NCBI RefSeq assembly: GCF_963576615.1
Contig: NC_088715.1
Span: 23,464,499 to 23,528,498, forward strand
DNA from: Watersipora subatra
Lineage: Eukaryota > Bryozoa > Gymnolaemata > Cheilostomatida > Watersiporidae
Reading direction: 5' to 3'
Length of the DNA stretch: 64,000 nucleotides
The number at the start of each line of letters is the position of its first letter. Within the stretch, counting starts at the first letter, position 1. Below, piece after piece: positions 48,175 through 58,060 of this stretch. Under the pieces are notes generated by a model. The model had not been told where the DNA came from. It saw only the letters and a program-made list of their open reading frames with translations, and did no database searches. A program made the position numbers and the translations under genes.

Positions 48175-49083
48175 TCACTCGGAGAGACCGAAAAAATCTT
48201 CGTTGTGGAGCCGAGGTGGTTCCAATCTTCCTGGCGATTGCGGTATTGGTAAATCTATTAATCGACTAGGCAGAAGTGAATCGGAAATAACAGCATCTGG
48301 ATTACCGTCTTTCTGTGATACTCGTTTCCGGGGATAACCTCTCATGTTGGGACGTCTGGCAGGTTCGACCTCAGTTGGGGCTCGACCTTGTTGCACAGGG
48401 CTAGGGCGACAGAGCCTCAATCTTCCTTCAGCCTGAATTGATCGCTGCCCATATCTTTCTATTTCGTACGTATGATTTTCGTGACTCCTTGTTACACGAT
48501 AGGGCCCCACATACTTGGCCACTAATTTCGGATTTTTGCCTTTTCTTCTCCGCTTGCTTATCAACCATACGAGGTCACCCTCATTGAACAGCGGGGGCTC
48601 CCTCACATCGGTTGATACAATTTCCTTCTGTCTATCTTGGAGGAGAGTGTGAGCTTGTATCAACCGGTCGTGAACAGTCTGAACATACTCGTGTGTGCTA
48701 GTAAATGACTCCAACCTATTCCCATGCAGCAATTGGTCAGGAAGACGAAGCTTTCGACCCAACATCAAATAATTGGGTGTTTTCTTGGTGGCAGAGTGCG
48801 GTAGCCCTCGCAGCGTCCGCATGATCTGTGGCAATAGTTGATCCCAGTCCCCTTGCCCTCTGCCCAGTAAAAGTGCTCGTAGGGAATCCCCCAATACTCG
48901 GTTGTTTCTTTCAACCACACCATTTCCTTCGGGGTGGTATGGAGTGGTCCTAGATTTATCGACTCCCCACAAGTCACATAGCTCTTGAAACAAAGAGGAC
49001 TCGAATTGGCTCCCCTGGTCAGTATGGATAATTTCGGGCAGACCGAAGTAACTGAATACTCTTTCATCCAGGACCATGGCCAC
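48175..49083 (-). pseudogene. Gypsy integrase core and C-terminal domain
   Basis: The open stretch holds the second and third catalytic acids: HTDQGSQFES (D) and YHPEGNGVVERNN (E, in the usual spacing), then LRGLPHSATKKTPNYLMLGR. The C-terminal GPY-type domain is KLVAKYVGPYRVTRS. The first catalytic D lies upstream, in the block AVDLVGPL near 49200, separated by two in-frame TAG codons (about 49121 and 49157). The segment is codon-continuous with those parts, so it is one gene split by point mutations. It has no genuine ATG at its upstream edge. Confidence 0.88.
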
Positions 49084-49386
49084 CGTTGGAGCTGTAGCGT
49101 CAGGGACAGCTAAGGCATCCGACTACCGAGTGAAATGGTCAGTGAGTACCAACACCTAGCTATTTCCTCGAGGTGTCTGAGGTAGGGGTCCTACTAAATC
49201 TACTGCTAGACGTTGCCATGGCCTCCCAGCGTACAACCGTTGTCGATTTCTGGAGGTCCGGGCCTTTCCCGTTTTAGAACAGGCAAACTTAGGCAAACTT
49301 TAGGCAAAACGCTTAGGCTAACGCTTTAGGCAAACTTCACAGGAGAGAACTGTCCTCCTAATATCTCCAGTCATGCCCGGCCAGTA
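49084..49386 (-). pseudogene. Damaged integrase segment (zinc-finger end and first catalytic D)
   Basis: The frame can be followed through YWPGM..DIRRTVLSCEVC and RPWQRLAVDLVGPLP. It is interrupted by a stop-containing local expansion (49271-49341) and by two TAG codons at sites where the family has tryptophan. Confidence 0.75.
49271..49341. repeat. Short tandem expansion inside integrase
   Basis: Variants of TTAGGCAAACTT are repeated about five times between the integrase zinc finger and core, adding stops. It looks like replication slippage after insertion of the element. Confidence 0.8.
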
Positions 49387-50205
49387 TCAATCTAACTGGA
49401 CGCGCTTCAGGGTCCTTTCCACACCGCAGTGAGTTTGTTCGTGGGCCTTCCACAGGATCTCCTGTCGCAGAGTCTGGGGGCACACCACCACCACCCTTTC
49501 TCGCCCATTCTGAATGAGATGAAGGGTCAATACACCTGATTCGTCAATCTGGAGCTGATGGAACATCCGGGCCAACCGCTGCAACTCGGAGCTGCCTACT
49601 TGCAATACTGCCTCTTCGACACTTTTCCGGTTCCTGACAGCCTGGTAAATTATCCCTAGGTCGGTAGCGGGTCTCTGCTGCAATGCTCGCACTTTATCTA
49701 GTGAGGTTTGTACTACTGTCAACAATTCTGGGACCTTTGGGGCATCTGGCGGTGAGGAATCTAAACTTGCTGCCCTAGAGTCTGATTGTACTGTAACTTG
49801 GTCAGTCTCCACAACGAGTCCTGGCTCACCTGCCACCTTGATGGCCCATAACCGAGGGTCTTGAGACTTTCTGAAGGGGTTGTCCAGCATGCTGGGTGAC
49901 CCCACATTGCATGGCAGCCGTACTGGAACTAGGCTGGCTGGTGTGGGAGTCATGAGGCTGGGCCCTAATGTATGTCTGCTGCTGGGTAGTCGAGGCCATT
50001 CGTCTTCGTCCAACTGGTGGGCGCTAGGACTGGGTCCTCCTGTACCTCTTGGTGGCTGTACTGAAACTTGGTCCACTGGTACAGTAGTTTCCCAATTAGT
50101 CCCTGGGGGTACTAGAGAGTCACACACTTGTGACCTAGTTGGCCCCCGATCCCGCTTTTCAATGGCAGCACACTGCCGGCAGTCGATGCACTGTTGTCGA
50201 CTCAA
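49387..50205 (-). pseudogene. Gypsy pol linker and integrase zinc finger
   Basis: 272 codons. The start (SRQQCIDCRQCA) is the LSR...C..C block following RNase H. A long low-complexity, proline-rich linker follows, longer than in most Gypsy elements. The end has HEQTHCGVERTLKRV, the HH half of the HHCC zinc finger. Confidence 0.82.
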
Positions 50206-50427
50206 TCAATTGGCGTTACCGTGCTTAACGCCTTTTTGATAGATGATTCGATACTTGTGCTCGGCTAGGCTCTCCAGCCACCGGGCCACCTGGCAAGAGA
50301 GTTCCTTTCTCTGGTGCAGCCAAACCAAGGAGGCATGATCTGTCCAGATGGTAAACTCTCTGCCATATAGGTATGGCCGGAAATGTTGGACAGCTAGCAC
50401 GACTGCCAGCAGCTCTCTTTTAGTCAC
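50206..50427 (-). pseudogene. Gypsy RNase H
   Basis: TKRELLAVVLAVQHFRPYLYGREFTIWTDHASL is the conserved RNase H core, and KYRIIYQKGVKHGNAN its end. A one-base deletion near 50440 puts it out of frame with RT, and a TGA closes it where the family continues. Confidence 0.9.
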
Positions 50428-51077
50428 GCAGTAGTTGCGTTTGGCGGGGAAAGGGTCTTGCTATAGTAGGCTATAGGTCGCTCCTTGCCTTGCTGGACTT
50501 GGGATAACACAGCTCCGGTCCCTACGTTACTAGCATCAGTATCGAGCACGTAGGGTAAAGAGAGATCAGGATATGCCAGCACTGGAGCGTGCGTCAGTGA
50601 CCACTTGAGCTTAAGGAAAGCTTCCTGTTCATCTTCTCCCCACTTCCAGGGGGCCCCCTCGCTCGTCAACAGGGTGAGAGGTTTGGTGATCGAGGCGTAG
50701 TCAGCTACGTATCGGTGATAGTACCCAGTGGTACCCAAGTACGATCTTAACTGAGTCACATCCTGTGGTGCTGCCCATTTGCTGATAGCCTGAATCTTCT
50801 CAGGGTCGGTAGCCACTCCAGTGTTGCTGATTACGTGGCCCAGGTACTTGACTTGGGTCTGGAACAGACTGCATTTAGAGGGCTTCAATTTTAATCCTGC
50901 TTGCCTCAATCGTTCCAACACCTCTGCCAGCCTAGATACATGACTAGAGAAGTCTGCCGACATGACGATGATGTCGTCTAAGTATAGCAGCAAAGTTTTC
51001 CAGTGTAGCCCTTGGAGGACGCATTCCATTAGCCGCTGGAAGGTGGCCGGAGCGGAGGTCAGCCCAAAGGGGAGCAC
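50424..51077 (-). pseudogene. Gypsy reverse transcriptase, palm and thumb, with RNase H start
   Basis: LPFGLTSAPATFQRLM, then the catalytic LLLYLDDIIVMS (YLDD), LKLKPSKCSLFQTQVKYLGHVIS and RSYLGTTGYYHRYVADYA are intact RT blocks. The RNase H start VLDTDASNVGTGAVLSQ follows. A stop at 51120-51122 separates it from the upstream RT half. Confidence 0.92.
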
Positions 51078-51122
51078 CTTCCATCTCCATAATCCACTGC
51101 GTGTTGTAAATGCTGACCGTTC

Positions 51123-51548
51123 CTAGGCCTCAGCAGAGAGAGGTACCTGCCAATACTCGCTTATCATATCCAGGGTACTGAAAAACTTGCTGCCGGACAA
51201 GGCATCTAAACTCTCGTCGATCCGGGGAAGGGGGTAGGCGTCTTGGCAAGTGACACTATTGAGCTTTCTATAGTCCACACATAGTCGCCACGCCTCGTTC
51301 TTCTTCTTCACCAAGACCACCGGAGAGCTCCAGGCCCCGTGAGCGGGCTCAATCATGCCTTGTTTCTCAAGAGCCAAAACCTGTCGCTCGATCTCGGCTT
51401 CTTTCTCATGTTCTACTCGATTTGGGGGTTGACGGATGGGCTGTGCCTCTGGGAGAAGGGAGATTTCATGTTGTACTAGGGTGGTATGCCCCACGTCTTC
51501 GCTTCTTTGGCTGAACACATCCGCATAACGAACCAAGAGGTCTTCCAT
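51123..51548 (-). pseudogene. Gypsy reverse transcriptase, N-terminal half
   Basis: MIEPAHGAWSSPVVLVKKKN, RLCVDYRKLNSVT, YPLPRIDESLDAL and FFSTLDMISEYWQVPL are RT fingers and palm. The first catalytic aspartate (LDM) is present. It closes with TAG in the middle of the RT domain. Confidence 0.92.
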
Positions 51549-51590
51549 CTGTCTGTGCTCGGTAGGGGACGAGCAATGCTGCGCCGCTTG

Positions 51591-51824
51591 CTAGAGCAAG
51601 TCCTGCATGTGGGGGGGCACGCTTGAAGGTGAAGGGGGGTGTTCCTTAGGAGTCTCGACATCCTCCTTTGCTGTCCAGGGAGCCCCTATTTCGTCCGGCC
51701 CTACTCCAGTGTATTGTCCCACAATCGTCCCTGCTGTCACGCTGACTGGATGGTCGGTAGGATTCATACAGCGGATGGCCACTTTTCCCTTTTTACCGGG
51801 TTGATGTAGGCTGGCGGCCACCAT
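51591..51824 (-). pseudogene. Gypsy protease-RT linker
   Basis: 77 codons in the same frame as protease and RT, bordered by stops at 51858 and 51591. It carries no catalytic motif. The length and position match the spacer before RT. Confidence 0.7.
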
Positions 51825-51860
51825 ATAACTGCTTCTTACTCCTTCGATCAGCCCTACTGG

Positions 51861-52316
51861 CTAATAGGATAAGGACGTGAGACGCCCAGCAACGAGGACC
51901 TCGGCTCGAGGGGGAAGCGTTGTGGCTCGCATTATCTGAACTCCACTTGTCAAGGGTCGACCCTCTCTGTCAGTGCAAGTCAATTTCTGCCCATTTAACA
52001 CCAACGTGGGTTGCTGAAAATTCATCTCACAGTGGTGGTCGACCAAGAATGGCATGCCCAGGATGGCATCCTTCTTCAGGGCACACACCACTAGAGATAC
52101 AGTGACCTGGACACTCCTGACTCTGACTGGGAGAGTGATGAGTCCATGAAATTGCAGCCGTGTACCATCTGCCATCTGCCCATAGTCTTCTCGAACCTCT
52201 AATCGGCTCTTGACATCTTTGGGTAAGCGCTCAAAAACATGCCGTCTCAACAGATTAGACGTGCATCCGGTGTCCATGAAAAACTGGACGGGCTGCCCTC
52301 CGATGCGACCTGGCAA
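51861..52316 (-). pseudogene. Gypsy aspartic protease
   Basis: The active-site loop is FFMDTGCTSNLL and the flap/end motif DAILGMPFLVDHH, the retropepsin pattern DTG ... ILG. It has no ATG at its upstream edge, as expected if it is made by frameshift from gag or from a spliced RNA. 152 codons, then a stop. Confidence 0.9.
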
Positions 52317-52662
52317 AAAATAGCTGCTATTATGTGGCTTCCATAATTCATCTCCATGAGTTTGTCTGGTTTCGCTTATTCTCTGGGAGCCTTTTTTGGA
52401 AGGCCGAGACGGCTTTGGCCAGACGTATGTTTCTTCCTTGGTTTCTGAGGGTGGGAGACCTGCACACTCAAGTAAGGGCTAATACCGGTTATGCAAAGGG
52501 ACCGGTGGTGACCAGGGGGGAGCCTGTGTTGCCTAGTCCGTCGTGGCCGTCGCCACTGGTCTTGCATTGGTATAGTAGATCCACAGTCAGCACTTCCCCC
52601 TACTGCTGTGGATGGGAACCGTTTCCCGACCTCGTGGCTTGAGGTGGTTGTCTTTGGATAGC

Positions 52663-53496
52663 TTAAGGGCACTGGCGCTGTACGTGCCCTGTCTGGCCGC
52701 AGTCCCAACAGTTAGGTTCCTTTTGCTCAGCTCCTCGCCGCCCCAATCGGTTTCCTTTTTTTAATCTATCCGTTAGCCCTTTTATGGCCAGTAGGACGTC
52801 ATTCAGAGTGGCTGATGGGGGATCCGAGTTGATGGGGGCGACTGTAGCAGGGGTAGTCTCCTCATTCTCCACTGTCATTACTAGGGGTCGAGCACCAGGC
52901 CGAGGAAGAATGGGCTGAATTTGCAGGAACTCATTTCCTGCCTGCACTGCTTCCTCTAAGCTCTTGGCTTTTACTGCCAAAAGATGGCGTTGGAGGTACG
53001 TGTTTCCTAGAGTCAGGGAAAACGCATCCATGGCCATGTTAGCTTGGTAGGACTCCGGAAGGTCAGCATATGCTATCTTCACTAGACGCTCCATCTCCGT
53101 TGCGTGCTCTTGGAGGCTAGTCTTTGGCTCCCTCTTGAGGTGGAGCCTACTGTTGGCCTCTCTCGGGGAGAGTCCGTACTTAGTGCGTAAGGCTGAGAAG
53201 ATGGAGGCGGGTGAATCTCCTCGACTGCAACCTCTGGCCCCCTCTTTCAATGTCTCACACAGGTGGAGGAGAGTGGCCTTCTCATTCCACTCATTAGCTT
53301 CTGCAACCTCTTCGAACTGGGAGATGAACAGTTCCACGTCTTCACTCCCATCGAATTTTGGTGGCTTAAAGCTAGCCTTCCTCCTAGATATTTGTAAGGC
53401 TCTGGTAATAGCCTCTGTTATCTGACCAATCTGGTCGACCTGTTGTAGCTCTGCCTCAGCCAGATGTCTGGTAGCAGTCTGCCGGCTGCTTGGCAT
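52663..53496 (-). CDS. Gypsy gag polyprotein, 277 aa
   Basis: The likely ATG is at 53496 (MPSSRQTATRHLAEAELQ), the first in-frame ATG downstream of the primer site. The capsid-like region includes FKPPKFDGSEDVELFISQFEEVAEANEW, the standard retrotransposon gag block. The C-terminus has one CCHC zinc knuckle, CWDCGQTGHVQRQC. The frame is intact to its stop. The protease frame differs from gag, so pol expression would need a frameshift. Confidence 0.9.
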   Translation of the reverse strand: MPSSRQTATRHLAEAELQQVDQIGQITEAITRALQISRRKASFKPPKFDGSEDVELFISQFEEVAEANEWNEKATLLHLCETLKEGARGCSRGDSPASIFSALRTKYGLSPREANSRLHLKREPKTSLQEHATEMERLVKIAYADLPESYQANMAMDAFSLTLGNTYLQRHLLAVKAKSLEEAVQAGNEFLQIQPILPRPGARPLVMTVENEETTPATVAPINSDPPSATLNDVLLAIKGLTDRLKKGNRLGRRGAEQKEPNCWDCGQTGHVQRQCP

Positions 53497-53538
53497 GGTT
53501 ACAAAGGTCGTCTTAGAAGTCCTTTTTACAGCAGTCAC

Positions 53539-53556
53539 ATCCCACCGCTGCCACCA
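53539..53556 (-). other. Primer binding site, tRNA-Leu type
   Basis: The minus strand reads TGGTGGCAGCGGTGGGAT, one base inside the 5' LTR. It is complementary to a tRNA 3' end ATCCCACCGCTGCCACCA, matching the end of animal leucine tRNAs (AAG/UAG type, from general knowledge). Confidence 0.85.
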
Positions 53557-53557
53557 G

Positions 53558-54265
53558 TGTGTTGGATTGAGCCACCAACACGTAGCGGCGTACAAAACGT
53601 CTTACACTACAGGTAACAACAATCCCTAATTCAGGGAGCCCTGCGTTGGACTGAATCACCAACACGCAGCGGCGTACGAGACGTCTTACGCTACAGGTGA
53701 CAACCAATTACTAACTTCGGGTAGCACTGCGTTGGGCCGAGTTACCAACACGCAGCGGCATACGAAATGTCTTATGCTACAGGTAACAAGTCACCAACTC
53801 GGGCAACCTTACGTTAGATTGCGTCACCAACACACAGCGGCGTACGAGACGTCTTACGCTATAGGCAACACAATTGCTCGTCTCTAGACAGGGGTCGACC
53901 CCTGGTCGACAGGTCGACAGTCTACAGCAAGGTCGACAGGCTCGACAGCCAGTAGAGGTCGGCAGGTCGACTTGTCCTGATATACCGAGCAGCGCTTAGA
54001 GGCAAAATGCCGAGATACTTGCAATAAATCAAGTAATTCTCCTTATCAGAAAAACTGAAGAGGGAGATGGTTCATGGAACAACATGTATTTCAGAACGAA
54101 ATAATAAGGCTGATGCCTTCCTTTATATACTATAAGATATGCAAATTAGTGGAACATAAGGCCAGCCCATGAGGGCGTGGCTAATCGGAAAAAAGATAAA
54201 ATAGGGCACAACTCCCTATAATAATATAAAAAAAACATTATTTACTTGGTGACAAATCCACCACA
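53558..54265 (-). repeat. 5' LTR of the Gypsy element
   Basis: 708 bp, plus-strand ends TGTGTTGG and CCACCACA. It carries extra copies of a roughly 73-bp internal repeat (CACGCAGCGGCGTACGAGAC ...), which accounts for the 123-bp length difference from the other LTR. Several GTCGAC palindromes cluster at 53890-53970. Confidence 0.92.
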
Positions 54266-54500
54266 GTATATATATATATATGCAAGCTGAGTTGATTGAG
54301 TATTTAGATTCCAAGTTAGTAATTAGTATAGTCATTTTTTAAAAATTTTTAACGCGGGTGACACAATACACTATTATTCTTATGTCAGCTATGGTTGTAA
54401 AGTGACAACCGATGGTTTTTAATAATTTTAATTCAATGTTGTTTGTATACCAGCGTTAGTAAATAAAATATAGAATGATCAGTAGTCACAGTATAGCCAG

Positions 54501-55181
54501 TTAATTTATATCAAATGACAGCTCATTCACAGGATCTAATACCTGTTCTTTCATAATCTTGATAGTGTTATATTTAAAAGATTGTCTGCCATAGTTCTTA
54601 GTAATAGATGGTGTTATTAATGAGCAGTGTGATCTTAGGCTTATTTGGTGTCTCTCACTATCCTGTTGAACATATTTGTATAGAGCACTGGCCACTGTAG
54701 CTACCTCCACTTTGCCTATCAACTGCCTGTAAAAGAAAGATCGCCGACTGGCGAGAGTATGTAGGCCTAATAATCGACGACCATCAGTTACTGAGAAGGA
54801 TTTAGGTGCTTTGCATATTATTCGCACCGCTTTATTTTGGCAAGCCTCAATTTGGTCTGAATGACATTTACCAAGAAACATAAACAAAGTCGCACAATAT
54901 TCAAGACGACTTCGGACTATTGAAGAATATATTAATTTAGCATCTTCAACAGACAAAAGATGTCGAATCTTACAAAGAGCATATAAACATTGTTTTGCCT
55001 TGGTCACTGTTAGTTTTATATGCGTATTGAAACCAAAATTTGCATCAATTGTGACCCCAAGTAATTTTATATTGTGTTCAATTTGGATTTCAGTGTTGCA
55101 TAGCTTCAAAGTTCTATTATAATCAACTGCTCGATTCGAGAAAATAATAAATCGTGTTTTTTCAACACAGAGATAACCCAT
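54501..55181 (-). pseudogene. LINE ORF2, RT thumb and C-terminal domain
   Basis: IQIEHNIKLLGVTIDANFGF is the LG..ID block, LIYSSIVRSRLEYCATLF the thumb block, and IEACQNKAVRIIC the following helix. The frame runs to the natural end (ELSFDIN). It is shifted relative to the preceding YADD segment and overlaps it by 20 bp. Confidence 0.88.
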
Positions 55182-55437
55182 TAGATAGGTACCAGTTTTG
55201 CATTCTATTAAATTGTTCTATTGATAGCATCTGAGAATCTATCTGAGTACTTGCTGAAGAAATAATTACTGTATCATCTGCATAGGAGTAAGCATTTGGA
55301 TTTTTATCTAACATGTCATTAATCATCATGTTAAAAAGTAAAGGCTCTAAAATAGATCCTTGAGGGAAACCTTTACGAATAGCTAAAAATTCTGACAGAG
55401 TATTACCAATTTTCATTGCCTGGCTGTGGTTGGTCAA
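55162..55437 (-). pseudogene. LINE ORF2, RT palm with YADD
   Basis: RKGFPQGSILEPLLFNMMINDM is the PQGS..PLLF block and AYSYADDTVIISS the catalytic YADD motif. It ends at a stop caused by a frameshift. Confidence 0.9.
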
Positions 55438-55772
55438 ATAAGACTGAATTAATTTAGTAGCTGATGAACTAAATGAAAAGAAATAACTAAGTTTGTCAAC
55501 TAGAAGGAAGTGGTCAACCGTGTCAAATGCTTTCTTATGTCAAGAGACACCAAGGCTACATATTGTGAATCTTTTTTTATCAAGGTGACAAGCAATAATG
55601 TCAAATATATAATGAAGCATTTGTGATGTTGAGGTCCACTTTCGAAAACCGAATTGTCTACTTGAAAGTTTTTGGTTTGTATCTAAAAATTATCTAATCT
55701 GTAAAGATGTAATCTTTTCAACAATCTTAGACAAAATGGGAAGTGAAGATTTGGGTCTGTAGTTATTACAGC
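55438..55772 (-). pseudogene. LINE ORF2, RT fingers (frameshifted, no long frame)
   Basis: Reading in shifted frames gives NYRPKSSLPILSKIVEKI, FGFRKWTSTSQMLHYI and KAFDTVDHFLLVDKLSYF, the RT fingers and the FD..DH block. At least two stops and one frameshift occur. Confidence 0.78.
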
Positions 55773-56027
55773 TCAAGGGTTTCCTTTTTTAAATAGAGGC
55801 GTGACAATAGCTTTTTTGTAAATGTTCGGAAATTGATTGGTCTTAAAGCAATTGTTAATCAGAAGTGTTAAAGCAGGGATTAGGCTATGAGCTAGTTTTA
55901 TGTATATTTCAGAAGGAATAGATAAGACTCCGCCTCGTTTTCCTGGTTTCAGGGTTCTGAAGGTAGATTGGACTTCTCTTTCAGTTACAGATTTGAATTT
56001 AAAATTATGCTCAGATGTTTGTAACAA
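55773..56027 (-). pseudogene. LINE ORF2, start of the RT domain
   Basis: REVQSTFRTLKPGKRGGVLSIPSEIY and KKAIVTPLFKKGNP are RT block 1 (LK..K..G.D.IP and P.FKKG). It is in a different frame from both neighbours. Confidence 0.85.
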
Positions 56028-56052
56028 TGTTAGTGCAATATTAGGAGCTGGG

Positions 56053-56652
56053 CTATATATCTGTAAAAAATTTGTTTAAAATCATAGCTACCTTTTTTGG
56101 GTCTTTTTCAGTAATTCCGTCATTGTCTAGGAAAATTTTGAAAGCACATTTTTTAGATTTTCCAAGTAGTAGGTTTATTTCACTGTAAAACGTCTTGGCA
56201 TTAGTGCTCAAACATTTGTTATAGTAATGACGTTTTGCTTGTTTGATGTTTTGCTGAACAAAATTTCGGAATTTTTTATATTGTGCCCATCCACTGTTTA
56301 CACACTGCCTAGGTCTATCGGAGCACACCACTTTCTTGTAAAACCTGTTTTTCATAGCAACTAGTTTTTTTAGATCAGAATTTAACCAAGGTGGAGAGTC
56401 TCCACGAACTCGTAACTGTTTAATTAGAGATAATTCAACTACAAGAGAATTAACCCACTCTTCAATTAACATTGCTTGACTCTCGACATCATTGGTCTGA
56501 GCTAATTCGTTTAAAAATGTATTGTCTTTTGTATTTGGTAGATGTTCAGCAAGTTTTTTAAAATTTCTACATTCAATTAGTTTTCGCGGAGACTTCTGTT
56601 TATGATTGTAGACAGATATTGATGTCGCATAGTGATCAGATAAATCTGTCAC
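56053..56652 (-). pseudogene. LINE ORF2, endonuclease end and linker
   Basis: It begins with DLSDHYATSISV, the SDH active-site block of APE endonucleases, and continues through the linker to RT. It is in the same frame as the upstream endonuclease, separated only by one TAA at 56653. Confidence 0.87.
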
Positions 56653-57369
56653 TTAAACTTTACTAGAGCAGAGATTTAGTGTTCTAGACATGAAACATAA
56701 GTCTAGTAAAGACTCTTTGCCAAGTACGGGTGACACATACGTACAGCCTTGAACTGTTTGAATTAAGTTTGAAAATGCTGCTATGTCAAAGAGTGTATCT
56801 TTAAAAACATTATCTGTATTCCAATTTATATTCATATCCCCAACAAGAATAATATTTGCTCGGTTAAGGATAGTGTTACTGAGTACATCAGACAATTCTG
56901 AGAGAAACTGAGCTTTGTTTATGTTTGGTGGAGCATAAATTGACCCTATAACGAAAGTGGATTTACTAGTGGAAACTTTAATCCAAACAGATTCACAGGT
57001 TGGCATTTGTTTTGATAGAGAACATAGCCTTTCAGATTGGTAATGTGATTTAACAAAAATAGCAGCGCCACCACCTGTCTTGTGTTTACGGTCTTCTCTG
57101 AAAATTTTGTAACCTGGAAATTTAATTACTTCATCTGGCAAATTTGGTTTACACCAAGTTTCACTAAAACTGATTATGTCATAAAAGTTAAGATTGGGTA
57201 GTGAAAGATAGTAATCAGTTTTAGGTTTCAATGATTGAGCATTGTGATGTAACACATTTAAACAATAAACAGGTGGAATAAAATCATCTAACAAGGGCAT
57301 AAATTTACTATGCAGTAACCTGGCATGTTCTCTAGTGTTTAGAGTTGATTCCTGATTGTTGTTAGCCAT
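56653..57369 (-). pseudogene. LINE ORF2, APE-type endonuclease
   Basis: The likely ATG is at 57369 (MANNNQESTLNTREHA). Endonuclease blocks run in order: LHHNAQSLKPK, FSETWCKPN, GGGAAIFVKS, FVIGSIYAPP and LVGDMNINW. The active-site N, E, D and N are all present. The ATG overlaps the ORF1 stop in ATGGCTAA. Confidence 0.9.
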
Positions 57370-58042
57370 GGTCCTGTGTAGAGTCTGAAGCAGGTAGCTC
57401 ATTTTCTGCGTCATACCATCGTCTTAAAGCAGCATTTGTTGGCCATTTTTCAGCATTGTTTTCATCTAGTAAAGTTTTAGAATTATTAAACGTAGTAGTA
57501 ATCATAAAACTGCTATAGCTTGGATAACGAGTCGTGACTTTTTTAACCTGAGTTTCTATATCGAAGGTTTCCTTTATGTGTTGTATGACATTACGTGGTT
57601 CAACATCTGGTGAAAGTCGTGTAAGAAAGACCTTTACAGAAAATTTTCTAGCAGGAGCAGACTTTAGATTCCACTTTCTCTCACCAGTGCCTTTTACTAG
57701 TCTAGTGAATGGCCTTTTGTTAGTTTGAAGTGTAGATGTATATGTAGGTTTACTTTGCTCAGATCTGTGCTCAGTGTTGTCTCCTTGCTCTTGTCTGGTA
57801 GCTGGCATATAATTTGCAGCAATAACAGGTGCAGTCATTGTGTGTTTGGCATTGGCATTGTTCAGCATGTTGATCTGAGTTGTTGCTACTCTGTGCTCAA
57901 GAACAGCTAATTTTGACTTTAGCTCGCTGTTTTCCATTTGAAGGTCATGAATTTGATTGTCAAATTTGCTGGCGATGACCTCAATCAGCTGTTGTTGATC
58001 ATACTTTATTTGATTGATGAGTCTCTCAAACATTTCTGTCAT
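57362..58042 (-). CDS. LINE ORF1 protein, 226 aa
   Basis: Intact from ATG at 58042. Residues about 5-55 are coiled-coil-like (LINQIKYDQQQLIEVIASKF ... LKSKLAVLEHRV). A basic linker follows, and then an RRM-like fold, KFSVKVFLTRLSPDVEPRNV to SSFMITTTFN. This suits an RNA-binding chaperone that coats the LINE RNA. The stop codon overlaps the ORF2 start. No zinc knuckle is visible. Confidence 0.8.
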   Translation of the reverse strand: MTEMFERLINQIKYDQQQLIEVIASKFDNQIHDLQMENSELKSKLAVLEHRVATTQINMLNNANAKHTMTAPVIAANYMPATRQEQGDNTEHRSEQSKPTYTSTLQTNKRPFTRLVKGTGERKWNLKSAPARKFSVKVFLTRLSPDVEPRNVIQHIKETFDIETQVKKVTTRYPSYSSFMITTTFNNSKTLLDENNAEKWPTNAALRRWYDAENELPASDSTQDHG

Positions 58043-58060
58043 CAGTGTTTAGTGATCATC

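Larger units (their letters stand above)
46420..54265 (-). mobile_element. Gypsy-type LTR retrotransposon, nearly complete, inactivated
   Basis: A 7846-bp element on the minus strand with both LTRs and 4-bp target duplication GTAT (46416-46419 and 54266-54269). The order on the coding strand is LTR, tRNA-Leu primer site, gag, protease, RT, RNase H, integrase, an extra ORF, polypurine tract, LTR. Domain order RT-RH-IN places it in Ty3/Gypsy. pol is broken by several stops and at least one frameshift, so it cannot move by itself. It apparently inserted into the TA-rich tail of the LINE at 54281-58060. Confidence 0.92.
54281..58060 (-). mobile_element. APE-type LINE (CR1/L2/Jockey group), inactivated
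   Basis: ORF1 and ORF2 in the usual order on the minus strand, followed by a 3' UTR and a TA-rich tail at 54266-54283, into which the Gypsy element inserted. ORF2 holds an endonuclease and a reverse transcriptase, but several frameshifts and stops break it. The 5' end is not precisely defined; 58043 to about 58757 may contain its 5' UTR. Clade not assigned. Confidence 0.85.
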
